Positions 1-7,367 of a DNA stretch of 14,393 nucleotides are shown here, one piece after another; the first letter of the stretch is position 1, and the number at the start of each line of letters is the position of its first letter. The DNA lies in the NCBI GenBank assembly GCA_030620005.1, contig JAUXAJ010000112.1, forward strand, positions 1 through 14,393. The letters are read 5' to 3'. The notes under the pieces are model-generated. The model was not told where the DNA came from and made no database searches. It saw only the letters and a program-made list of their open reading frames with translations. Made by a program: the position numbers and the translations under genes. Source of the DNA: Promethearchaeota archaeon. Its GTDB lineage: Archaea; Asgardarchaeota; Lokiarchaeia; Sigynarchaeales; SOKP01.

Positions 1-1
1 A

Positions 2-184
2 GAAAAAGAAAAAGCAAGACTGAAAGAAGCAAAGGGAAGCGAAAGAGCCGTACAAGAAGAAGAAAAAGCTAAATTGAAAGCAGCAAGAGAAGAAGAGAAA
101 GCAAGACTGAAAGCAGCAAAGAGAGAAGAAAAAGCAGCAAAGGAAGAAGAGAAAGCAGCAAAGGAAGAAGAAAAGGAAATATAA
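2..184 (+). CDS. C-terminal tail of a Glu/Lys/Arg-rich helical protein (5' end outside window)
   Basis: This is the open 3' end of a gene that begins left of the window; 60 codons are visible before TAA at 182-184. The residues are almost only E, K, A, R and L, in runs such as EEEKARLKAAR, which predicts one long, highly charged, solvent-exposed helix. The first 119 bases are identical to 5905-6023, in the tail of the longin-like/winged-helix gene at 4715-6145, and the 3' end and flank (151-245) match 6112-6206 with two mismatches. The parsimonious reading is that this belongs to a paralogue of that gene whose N-terminal domains are outside the window. It differs by a shorter repeat block (KREEKAAKEEEKAAKEEEKEI at the end). 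An assembly artefact at a repeat, where contigs tend to break, is the main alternative. Function cannot be inferred from the tail alone. Confidence 0.7.
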   Translation, partial: EKEKARLKEAKGSERAVQEEEKAKLKAAREEEKARLKAAKREEKAAKEEEKAAKEEEKEI

Positions 185-190
185 TAGTAA

Positions 191-222
191 TCAATTTCAA
201 ATTTTTTTTTTAACTTTTTTTT
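191..222 (+). terminator. Oligo-T terminator after the left-edge gene
   Basis: Two T-runs (10 T at 202-211 and 8 T at 215-222) follow the stop codon at 184 within 40 bases, as expected for archaeal intrinsic termination, which needs T-tracts and no strong hairpin. The same pair of runs is preserved in the duplicate at 6163-6183. On the other strand this stretch holds the stop codon of the eS25-like remnant. Confidence 0.5.
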
Positions 223-524
223 ATGTCATACCATTTTGAATCTAGTTTTAGTTTTAACGAGGGGTCCAATATTTTTATTAATCCTTCGTTTTCCATTTCT
301 TTTAACAATATTTTGACTGTAGATGCTCTTATATCGTATCTCAACGCTATATCCATTGCTAAAATTGATTTCTTTTTCAAGATTGACTCCTTGATATCTT
401 TTTCAAGATTGTTTGGAATAAACGTGTCTCTCTCAACGACATTAATTTACTTGGTTCTTCCGTACTTTCTTCTCAAATTTAGTGTAGCCTTTCCAACGAG
501 TAATTTTTCTTCTTTCGAATTCGT
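210..524 (-). pseudogene. Decayed ribosomal protein eS25-like (S25e) gene
   Basis: On the minus strand, codons from 446 down to the stop TAA at 212-210 give INVVERDTFIP, a helical stretch, then SILAMDIALRYDIRASTVKI and LLKEMENEGLIKILDPSLKL. This is the winged-helix pattern of eS25: a 'hydrophobic-IT-P-x-x-(L/V)-A' helix, a recognition helix with S-x-A/V-x-x-x-L-K-E-L-E, then G-L-I-K. The same frame continues upstream as NSKEEKLLVGKATLNLRRKY, GRTK, but is interrupted by TAA at 449-447 (one change from GAA) and lacks ATG; ACG at 524-522 stands where a start would give a 104-residue protein, the usual eS25 length. An alternative is a one-base frameshift near 445 joining another frame reading ITRWKGYTKFEKKVRKNQVN. 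Either way the frame is broken. It faces the left-edge gene tail-to-tail with 25 bases between. Sequencing error in a real gene is possible. The eS25 family call is by recognition only. Confidence 0.5.
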
Positions 525-552
525 TCTTAAATAAAATAATTTAAAAACATAA

Positions 553-563
553 TTTTAAATATT
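553..563 (+). promoter_or_regulatory. Possible TATA box of the surface-protein operon
   Basis: TTTTAAATATT lies about 50 to 80 bases before the candidate starts (GTG 609, ATG 633) in an A/T-only stretch between the eS25 remnant and the surface-protein gene. An archaeal start point about 25 bases downstream (near 580-590) would give a leader of 20 to 50 bases. The region is so AT-rich that this is weak evidence. Confidence 0.25.
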
Positions 564-632
564 ACTTCTTAATACTTTTTTTAATTTAAAAAAAAATTTT
601 ATAAGAAAGTGAAAACTATTAATTTAAAACAA

Positions 633-3600
633 ATGAAAACGAAAAGTATTATTTTACTTTCCATTTTTATAGTTTCGGCTTTTTTACTAGGACCGTCGTT
701 GAATAGCACTAATAATTCAATTGCAAATACTAAAGCAAACAACGACCTTCAAGAAATAAATTTAAATATTAATAATGAGAGCCCAAAAACGAGCAATTCA
801 GTATCCAATTCTGAATGGTGGGATGGTGATTGGAGGTTTCGGATACCATTAACCACAAGTCTTTGTGAATACAAAAAAATGGATATTCATGTATATAGTA
901 CTATAAATTTTACTAAATACTTGCAAATATTAGGTGTTTCGGGAGAAACTTTTGATGTAAATTCGATTAGATTAATAGAATATCTTGATGAGAATACATA
1001 TTTTGAGACTCCTTATAAAATCAATGGTTCTAGTGCCAATCCAGAAAAAATTCAAATTGTTTGGATATTAAATGGAACAACACTCGCAGACACGAGTAGG
1101 TTATTTTATCTATATTTTGACACTGATGAATTTGGTCCAAAAACGGCACCAACTTATGAAAATCTCTTTTCTGGTACAAGATCACAATATGAGAATGATT
1201 ATTTAATTCTTGATGATCAAATTAACTGGTATTCATGGACAGATTCAACGACTCAATTAACAGGTGCAGAAAGTAAAAGCTTGACTGATGGAACATACAT
1301 AGCAGGCGATAATGCATTTAGATCCAATGGAAATGACCATTTTCAAGGTTGGTCTTTGATAAATTACCCACCTTTTAATTTTTCAGTTGGAGATAACGAT
1401 GATCAAATTCGATATATTGATGTATGGTGGTATTATATGGATAGCAATGCTGATATATCTCTTCAAATTCAGGATGACGGTAGTTGGGCTAAAAGATGGG
1501 GTTATGATGTAGACCCAGTTTTTGATGGTTATAGTTGGACAAGAGAAGGAAATTATGTGAATCAAGACGCAAATAAATGGCGTTTTTATAGAATGGATTT
1601 AGTGGATCAATTGCATATGACTCCTGATAGTTGGATTACAGGTCTAGCTTTCTCATCTGATAATGGTGATGTTATTTATGACCATATAATGTTCGAAAAA
1701 TATAATACAACAGATATTATTCTTGGAACTGAGCCTGAGAAAAAAACTGCTGAAATGACTATCATCACGAAAGATGTTGACGGTCAGGTTGTTGTTGGAG
1801 CTGAAGTTTATTTACTGAATCTCTCAGCAACAGTTCCCATTGTAAAAAGTGGAGTATCAAATGAACAAGGAGAAGTTATTTTTGAAAACGTAACCTATGG
1901 CGTATATAATATAACAGTTAATTATACATTAACACCTGGTCTTGAGAGAGTTGTTTATAATAGTTCGCAATTAGGCGTAAAGTATAATATTACAACGCTC
2001 TATCCAATAATTTATCTTAAACTGGACTTATGGACGATAGGCTTTAAAATTCAAGACCAAGATGAAAAAGACATTAACCTCGGTTATATAAATGTGAAGG
2101 AAAAATACGGAGGATCATCTTTAATAAATCTAACTCTTGATGAAACTGGATGTCAAAATTTCGTTTGGTCGAATAAATCTTCATATTACTACGAGATCTA
2201 TTATAATAACGACGATTATACTCCTAAAGAGACATTAATAGATAACGGAACCGTGTCGAGAAAAACAAAATTTATAAATTCAACTACAATTAATGTTGTG
2301 GATTATAATGAATATGGTAGCAGTCAACGTGAATATAAAGCAGAAAAAAGTTTTCTTGTAAGTGGAACAAACCAAAGCGGGTCAACCTATGAAATTGGTT
2401 TTCAAACAATAGTCTCAGCTAATATCACTTTAACCAATATGCAAGAAAATTTGACTTCTGTTAATGTTTGGTATATAGATAAGAACGGAGAAGATGATGG
2501 GACGGATTATCTTTTAGTATCAAAAAGCTATACAACAGAAACAAGTGATTTCTTGTCATTTAATTTAACTGGTGTAAAAGAGGCATATGGTCTAAGAATT
2601 ATAGTTATTGGAGAGAATAGAAGTACATGTAGTGGAACAATAAACGTTTCATTTACCGAAACTCAAACAGAACATGTCAATGTAAATATGTCTTCAATGG
2701 AAATTTATGTTACTACTGAAACAGGAGAACCAGTCTCAAATTTGATCGTCAAAATAACGAATTCTACTACCGGAGCTGAAATCGTGCAATTAACAACTTC
2801 ATCTGGTAATGCAAAAGACGCTTCTGGAAATCCATTTTGGTATTTACGTGGTGACTATAATATCTCGCTTATTTTCTATGGTAATTATATAAATTTCAAT
2901 TTAACAAGCGGACAACCAAAAACTACTGATTCTAAAAAAATTATACTAGACACATACACTACGCTTAATGTCGATGGTTTGCTTGATCCAACTAAATATA
3001 GATCTGCATTTAATGACACCATGGGAGACCAGACTGTAATTTGGAGGCAAAACATATATTTTCGAGTGAATTTTACAATTTCAGAGGATAGTGGAAAAAA
3101 TTGGACAGCAATAGAAGAACCTGCAACGGTTACATATTATCTTAAAACTATATCAAATATTATTCTCTTTACAGGAAATATGGACCCTCAAGGATATGGA
3201 TACTATGATAAAACATTAAATTCCAGTATTTTAATTGCTGATAATAACTATAAAATTATGTTGTTTGGGTATAAACAGGGATACATCGAACCAACGCCTG
3301 TAACATTTTTTATTACGATTACACCGATTCCAACAAGCACTAGTTTACATAACTGGAATAACCCTGCTCAAACTGTAACTCAATTTTCAGGATATTACAA
3401 TGAATTAGTTAATATTACAGTTTCATATTATCCTACTGGCTCTCCAAGCAAGAGATTGCTTGGAGCACTATTAGGCTATAATTGGGATTATGGTTCGGAT
3501 TCTAATATTGGAGAAGACCCGCTGCATCCCGGATATTATAGCCTTGAAATAAACACTTCATTAGCGCCTACAATTGCTCAATATGGCATCGATATTTCAA

Positions 3601-4715
3601 TTTCTCTTGAGAATTATACAACATACAGCTTTGTAACTTTACTCGGTATACTCCCAAGAATTACAACTATTAATGAAACAAAATCATTACTTCACAATTC
3701 GACAAGCATTTGGGTAAATAACTCATTCGTTTTCTATTATGAATATGTTGATACTCTAGTCCCTGAAAAAGTGGAAGGATTGGAAGTTGCAACATATTAT
3801 TGGTATAAATTAGACGCTGACGGTAATCCTATTGGTGATCCTAGTGAAGAAATCAATTTAGTAGAAACCTCTGATCATGTATATCAATTAGACTTTAACA
3901 CGGAAAATCGTAAGACAGGAGATTACGCACTTTTCATAACATTACAGAAAAATAATTACGAAGCGAGAAACGCTCTTATAAACCTTGAAATAAAATATCG
4001 AGAAATTACCGCCAAGATATCAGCTACAAATAAGGAAGGATCGCTAGTTAGCATTGTTAAAGGACAACCAATCGTGTTTTCAATAAAATTAACTGATCCT
4101 ACGAAAGGTTCGAGTTCTTCTTCAGGCGGAACCTCAACAACACAAGCAACGGTCCCTCTGAAAGGTGCCACGATAAAAATAACTTTAACCGAATTAAACA
4201 AGACTTACACGTTCAAGGAAGTTGCTGATGGAGTGTACAACCTAACGATTGCTACAACAGATCCCATATACGAAGCGTTTTTCACGCCCCAAACTATTAC
4301 GGCAGTGATAACGATCGAAAAAGAATATTACGAGACAGAATCGATTGAAATAACGATCGTCGTTGGCATGGAAGAAATACTTCCTGGATTTCCGCTGTTC
4401 TATTTCATCTTGCTTGTAATTGCGGTTGGTTCAGTTGTCGGTAGTCTTGCGACTTATAGATACATTCAGGTAGCAAAAATACCAAATTTCGTTAAAAAAG
4501 CTAGAGCCATGGGAAAAGCCGTGAAAGGGCACGAAGAAATCTCAGAATCGCTATTATATCCTGAGAAAGAAGCTTTTATAGCAAAGAGATTAGGAGAAAA
4601 ATGGAAGATGATAGGGCTATCATTAGAAGAAATCTTGGGAGTCAAGAGTAAGAAGGAATCAACAATCTCTAAGATAATGGGTACGAAAGATAAAACAGAA
4701 GGAGGTGTTGCGTGA
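633..4715 (+). CDS. Large secreted, membrane-anchored surface protein with beta-sandwich ectodomain
   Basis: About 1360 residues. The chosen start is ATG 633, which puts MKTK directly before a hydrophobic signal-peptide core (SIILLSIFIVSAFLLG); GTG 609 in the same frame would add eight residues, and neither has a Shine-Dalgarno site. An N-terminal domain begins WWDGDWRFRIPL (from about residue 62), resembling the DUF2341-type opening of archaeal surface proteins. A jelly-roll-like stretch and several Ig/carboxypeptidase-regulatory-like beta units follow (for example near 373-440 and 688-765), then a Ser/Gly/Thr linker near 1159-1172. About 40 N-X-S/T sequons suggest dense N-glycosylation. One transmembrane helix lies at about 1254-1275, followed by an 85-residue basic, helical cytoplasmic tail beginning near KIPNFVKKARAMGKAVKG. 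This is type I topology with a large exterior and small interior part. The stop overlaps the next start (TGATG), so it is coupled to the longin-like gene. An adhesin, receptor or S-layer-associated role is inferred; ligand unknown. Confidence 0.85.
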   Translation: MKTKSIILLSIFIVSAFLLGPSLNSTNNSIANTKANNDLQEINLNINNESPKTSNSVSNSEWWDGDWRFRIPLTTSLCEYKKMDIHVYSTINFTKYLQILGVSGETFDVNSIRLIEYLDENTYFETPYKINGSSANPEKIQIVWILNGTTLADTSRLFYLYFDTDEFGPKTAPTYENLFSGTRSQYENDYLILDDQINWYSWTDSTTQLTGAESKSLTDGTYIAGDNAFRSNGNDHFQGWSLINYPPFNFSVGDNDDQIRYIDVWWYYMDSNADISLQIQDDGSWAKRWGYDVDPVFDGYSWTREGNYVNQDANKWRFYRMDLVDQLHMTPDSWITGLAFSSDNGDVIYDHIMFEKYNTTDIILGTEPEKKTAEMTIITKDVDGQVVVGAEVYLLNLSATVPIVKSGVSNEQGEVIFENVTYGVYNITVNYTLTPGLERVVYNSSQLGVKYNITTLYPIIYLKLDLWTIGFKIQDQDEKDINLGYINVKEKYGGSSLINLTLDETGCQNFVWSNKSSYYYEIYYNNDDYTPKETLIDNGTVSRKTKFINSTTINVVDYNEYGSSQREYKAEKSFLVSGTNQSGSTYEIGFQTIVSANITLTNMQENLTSVNVWYIDKNGEDDGTDYLLVSKSYTTETSDFLSFNLTGVKEAYGLRIIVIGENRSTCSGTINVSFTETQTEHVNVNMSSMEIYVTTETGEPVSNLIVKITNSTTGAEIVQLTTSSGNAKDASGNPFWYLRGDYNISLIFYGNYINFNLTSGQPKTTDSKKIILDTYTTLNVDGLLDPTKYRSAFNDTMGDQTVIWRQNIYFRVNFTISEDSGKNWTAIEEPATVTYYLKTISNIILFTGNMDPQGYGYYDKTLNSSILIADNNYKIMLFGYKQGYIEPTPVTFFITITPIPTSTSLHNWNNPAQTVTQFSGYYNELVNITVSYYPTGSPSKRLLGALLGYNWDYGSDSNIGEDPLHPGYYSLEINTSLAPTIAQYGIDISISLENYTTYSFVTLLGILPRITTINETKSLLHNSTSIWVNNSFVFYYEYVDTLVPEKVEGLEVATYYWYKLDADGNPIGDPSEEINLVETSDHVYQLDFNTENRKTGDYALFITLQKNNYEARNALINLEIKYREITAKISATNKEGSLVSIVKGQPIVFSIKLTDPTKGSSSSSGGTSTTQATVPLKGATIKITLTELNKTYTFKEVADGVYNLTIATTDPIYEAFFTPQTITAVITIEKEYYETESIEITIVVGMEEILPGFPLFYFILLVIAVGSVVGSLATYRYIQVAKIPNFVKKARAMGKAVKGHEEISESLLYPEKEAFIAKRLGEKWKMIGLSLEEILGVKSKKESTISKIMGTKDKTEGGVA
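4701..4707 (+). promoter_or_regulatory. Strong Shine-Dalgarno site for the longin-like gene
   Basis: GGAGGTG lies inside the last codons of the surface-protein gene, seven bases before ATG 4715. This selects ATG 4715 over the in-frame GTG at 4712 and makes the downstream gene translatable both by reinitiation and by direct ribosome binding. Most other genes in the window have no comparable site, so high output of this protein is plausible. Confidence 0.75.
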
Positions 4716-6145
4716 TGCCAGTCGGATTAGTTGTAATGAGATGGGACGAAAGAGTAGGCACTGAAATATTAGCTAAACATCCCGAAGAGATTAACGTTAC
4801 TGACAAGACGCTCATGCAAGTGTATAGTACTCACGAGTACAGCGGCGAATCTGGAATGATAAGTTTAATGGTTGGAGCGTTGAACATTGCTTCTTATTAC
4901 ACGGGACCAGAAAAAGGATTTTACATTCTCTTGTTATTAAGCCTTGACGACGACCCTGATTCGTACGAGGGGGGATTAGCTGACGCATCGAGAGTCATTT
5001 TGCAAAATATTGAAGATGAATCATTCATACCAATGATACCCTCGTTATTCCAACGAATCTCCGTCTATCCCACGCTAAACAAAGAACAACGGATAGCCAT
5101 GACTTATCAAGACGATATTAAACGGATGATTATCAATCGTTTGAGGGAAGAAGGTGCTGTTTCGAAATCGGAATTATTAGTCTGGTTAAAGGACAAATAC
5201 AAGCGAGGATTTGTCGATTTAGAAGGAGTTTTAATCGATCTCATTAAACGAGAGTTGATTAAAGAAACATCAGTAAAGGGGATGCCATCGGAATTGGTTT
5301 TTCTTACGAATGACATATTAATGATTCGAACACCACCAGCAAAGCTTTTAGAAGAACCTTCTGAACACGGTTTACCTTTGCAGCTATCGGCAGATTATCA
5401 GTTGGAAGTAAAAAAATTTTTCCAGAGTTATCGCCCTACAGAGGAAGATACCCTAAGAGTTTTAGAAGCGTTTACAAATCCCCAAGTTTACGAAACTTTA
5501 CGCTTGTTAAGAACTGCGGTAGTAACAAGGAACGATTTAGAAAAGCTGAAAAAGAAAGGAGTAGAAGACGTTGATGACGTGTTAAAAAGTCTTTGGGATA
5601 ATAAAATGATTCAAGTTTTTCAAGACGATAAAAATAACGAGTATTATGCCTTAATTTCAGATATCTACATCGACCTTATCTTTCCTAAATACCTCTTAAA
5701 TGTAATAAAAAGCGAATACGATCAAAGGTCTAAAGCAGAACCAGTTTTATTGGAATATCTCAATGTGCTTGAAGACTCATACATGAGCTTGAAATCTTCA
5801 AAAAAATCGGAAAGAACACCAGAAGAAAAAGAAAGAGCTAAAGCGGCAAGAAGGGAAAAAAAAGCAGCAAGAGAAGAAGAAAAAGCAAGATTGAAAGCAG
5901 AAAAAGAAAAAGAAAAAGCAAGACTGAAAGAAGCAAAGGGAAGCGAAAGAGCCGTACAAGAAGAAGAAAAAGCTAAATTGAAAGCAGCAAGAGAAGAAGA
6001 GAAAGCAAGACTGAAAGCAGCAAGAGAAGAAGAGAAAGCAAGACTGAAAGCAGCAAAGGAAGAAGAGAAAGCAAGACTGAAAGCAGCAAGAGAAGAAGAG
6101 AAAGCAAGACTGAAAGCAGCAAAGGAAGAAGAAAAGGAAATATAA
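4715..6145 (+). CDS. Longin-like / tandem winged-helix protein with long charged helical tail
   Basis: 476 residues from ATG 4715. Residues 1-120 begin MPVGLVVMRWDERVGTEILA and alternate strands and helices like a longin/roadblock (profilin-fold) domain, ending at about SLFQRISVYPTL; such domains are abundant in Asgard archaea. Residues about 130-205 (REEGAVSKSELLVWLKDKY, VDLEGVLIDLIKRELIKE) look like a winged helix, and a second is likely at 240-325 (TLRLLRTAVVTRNDLEKLKK ... YYALISDIYIDLIF). Residues 361-476 are nearly all E, K, R, A and L with an 11-residue repeat, predicting a single alpha-helix or coiled coil. No signal peptide or membrane segment: cytoplasmic. The one-base overlap with the surface-protein gene suggests that the two products work together, perhaps with this protein docking on the receptor's cytoplasmic tail. 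DNA binding versus protein binding by the winged helices cannot be decided. Domain calls are from pattern, not from a profile search. Confidence 0.75.
   Translation: MPVGLVVMRWDERVGTEILAKHPEEINVTDKTLMQVYSTHEYSGESGMISLMVGALNIASYYTGPEKGFYILLLLSLDDDPDSYEGGLADASRVILQNIEDESFIPMIPSLFQRISVYPTLNKEQRIAMTYQDDIKRMIINRLREEGAVSKSELLVWLKDKYKRGFVDLEGVLIDLIKRELIKETSVKGMPSELVFLTNDILMIRTPPAKLLEEPSEHGLPLQLSADYQLEVKKFFQSYRPTEEDTLRVLEAFTNPQVYETLRLLRTAVVTRNDLEKLKKKGVEDVDDVLKSLWDNKMIQVFQDDKNNEYYALISDIYIDLIFPKYLLNVIKSEYDQRSKAEPVLLEYLNVLEDSYMSLKSSKKSERTPEEKERAKAARREKKAAREEEKARLKAEKEKEKARLKEAKGSERAVQEEEKAKLKAAREEEKARLKAAREEEKARLKAAKEEEKARLKAAREEEKARLKAAKEEEKEI
5860..6142 (+). repeat. 33-bp tandem repeats encoding an 11-residue charged helix unit
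   Basis: The 3' end of the gene is built from units encoding EEEKARLKAAR or EEEKARLKAAK. The clean copies run from about 5979 to 6130 and degenerate copies lie before. E at i and K/R at i+4 recur, as in ER/K single-alpha-helix domains; a hendecad coiled coil is the alternative because L and A recur every 11 residues. A shorter version is at 2-184. Such tracts expand and contract by slippage, which explains the 57-base length difference between the two copies. Confidence 0.8.
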
Positions 6146-6162
6146 TAGTAATCAATTTCAAA

Positions 6163-6183
6163 TTTTTTTTTTAACTTTTTTTT
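6163..6183 (+). terminator. Oligo-T terminator after the longin-like gene
   Basis: T-runs of 10 (6163-6172) and 8 (6176-6183) follow the stop codon at 6145 within 40 bases. They should end the surface-protein/longin transcript, separating it from the RuBisCO-like gene. The sequence is a copy of 202-222. Confidence 0.5.
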
Positions 6184-6278
6184 ATATCATATCATTTTGA
6201 ATCTAGATCTATCAAAACATTTTTGAATTTTCTTCAACTATTTCAATTGTTCACTAAACAATAATAAAATGAAAAGTG

Positions 6279-7367
6279 ATGGAATTGGAAGAAAGTTGTA
6301 AGCAATATTTAGAAAATCCGGAAGCTTTAGGCCTTGATGGAATTGATATCGAAAATTACATCATTGCTTCTTACATAATAAAAAAGCCGAAAGGAATGAA
6401 CATGAACTACATGTCTCGTTTTGCCGCAATTGAGCAATCTACTGGAACGTGGGTCAGAGTCCCCGCTGAAACCGCAGAAGTTCGAAAAAATCATGTTGCT
6501 AAAGTTTTAGGCGTCTATGAGCTACCTTTTTACGAGTATAGCGTTCCTAAGGACGTGAAGGAGCGAACATATTTCGTTCAGATTGGTTTTCCAAAAGTAA
6601 ACTTGCGCCCTCAGATACCCATGCTTTTTACAACGGTAATTGGAAACATAAGTCTAACATATGGGTTAAAACTGGTTGATGTTGCGTTTCCAAAGGATTG
6701 GTTGGAGGGATTTAAAGGACCTAAGTTTGGACTTGATGGCATTAGAAAACTATTAAAGGTTCCGTCCCGTCCACTACTTAATAACATGATAAAACCTTGC
6801 ACGGGGCACACCGCTGAGGTAGGAGCCGATTTGTTCTATAAAGCTGCTGTTGGTGGCTGTGATGTAGTTAAAGATGATGAGTTAATCTCAAATCCAGAGT
6901 TTAATACAGTTGAGGAGAGAATTGTAAAATACATGGAAGCGTGCGACAGAGCTGACGCAGAGAAGGGAGAAAAAACCTTATATACGATCAATGTAACGAA
7001 TAAACTTCCCGACATGTTTGAGCTAGCAGATAAAGCTATAGAATTGGGAGCAAATGCTTTAATGGTGAATTATGCGGCCGTAGGATTTTCCGCAATGCGA
7101 CAAATTTGCGAAGATCCTTCCATTAAGGTACCTGTTTTGGCACACATGGACTTCGCTGGAACGTATTTTGGTGGCGAATGGACGGGATTGACTTCTATGC
7201 TGACGCTTGGTAAACTCCCTCGAATTTGCGGATGTGACATCATTGTAGTGCCTGCCCCTTATGGAAAAGCTGAAATTCTTGATGAAAGATACGAATCCAT
7301 TTTAAAAGCCCTTCGATATCCGCTGAAACACATCAAGCCGACCCTGCCAATGCCCTCACTTGCGTAA
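6279..7367 (+). CDS. RuBisCO-like protein, large N-terminal part (frame ends before last barrel strands)
   Basis: 362 residues from ATG 6279 (in-frame GTG 6276 is an alternative). It covers the RuBisCO N-terminal domain and most of the barrel. Landmarks (residue here = spinach numbering): EQSTGTW gives E52 (E60); VIGN gives N123; NNMIKP gives K172 (K175); VVKDDE gives K198, D200 and E201 (the carbamylated K201, D203, E204); H289 in LAHMDFAG (H294); K330 in PYGKAEI (loop-6 K334). Residues unlike true carboxylases are C174 for K177, M290 for R295, and Ile where H327 is expected. This suggests a form IV RuBisCO-like protein (enolase, isomerase or other activity on a phosphorylated sugar or thiosugar) rather than a carboxylase; the substrate is unknown. 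The frame stops after PTLPMPSLA, just where family members have PSGGI or PSAGI; the remainder is in the overlapping frame 7367-7633. It stands alone, with no Calvin or AMP-pathway genes nearby. Confidence 0.85.
   Translation: MELEESCKQYLENPEALGLDGIDIENYIIASYIIKKPKGMNMNYMSRFAAIEQSTGTWVRVPAETAEVRKNHVAKVLGVYELPFYEYSVPKDVKERTYFVQIGFPKVNLRPQIPMLFTTVIGNISLTYGLKLVDVAFPKDWLEGFKGPKFGLDGIRKLLKVPSRPLLNNMIKPCTGHTAEVGADLFYKAAVGGCDVVKDDELISNPEFNTVEERIVKYMEACDRADAEKGEKTLYTINVTNKLPDMFELADKAIELGANALMVNYAAVGFSAMRQICEDPSIKVPVLAHMDFAGTYFGGEWTGLTSMLTLGKLPRICGCDIIVVPAPYGKAEILDERYESILKALRYPLKHIKPTLPMPSLA

Noticed and set aside
223..534. 103-codon plus-strand frame
   Set aside because: Ser/Phe/Ile-rich low-complexity product; it lies antisense to the eS25-like remnant, which has a recognisable fold pattern.
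5860..6142. CRISPR-like array
   Set aside because: The 33-bp units are contiguous, without spacers, and are in-frame coding repeats.
5973..6161. 62-codon minus-strand frame of almost only Leu and Ser
   Set aside because: It is the antisense of the Glu/Lys repeat tract and an artefact of that composition.
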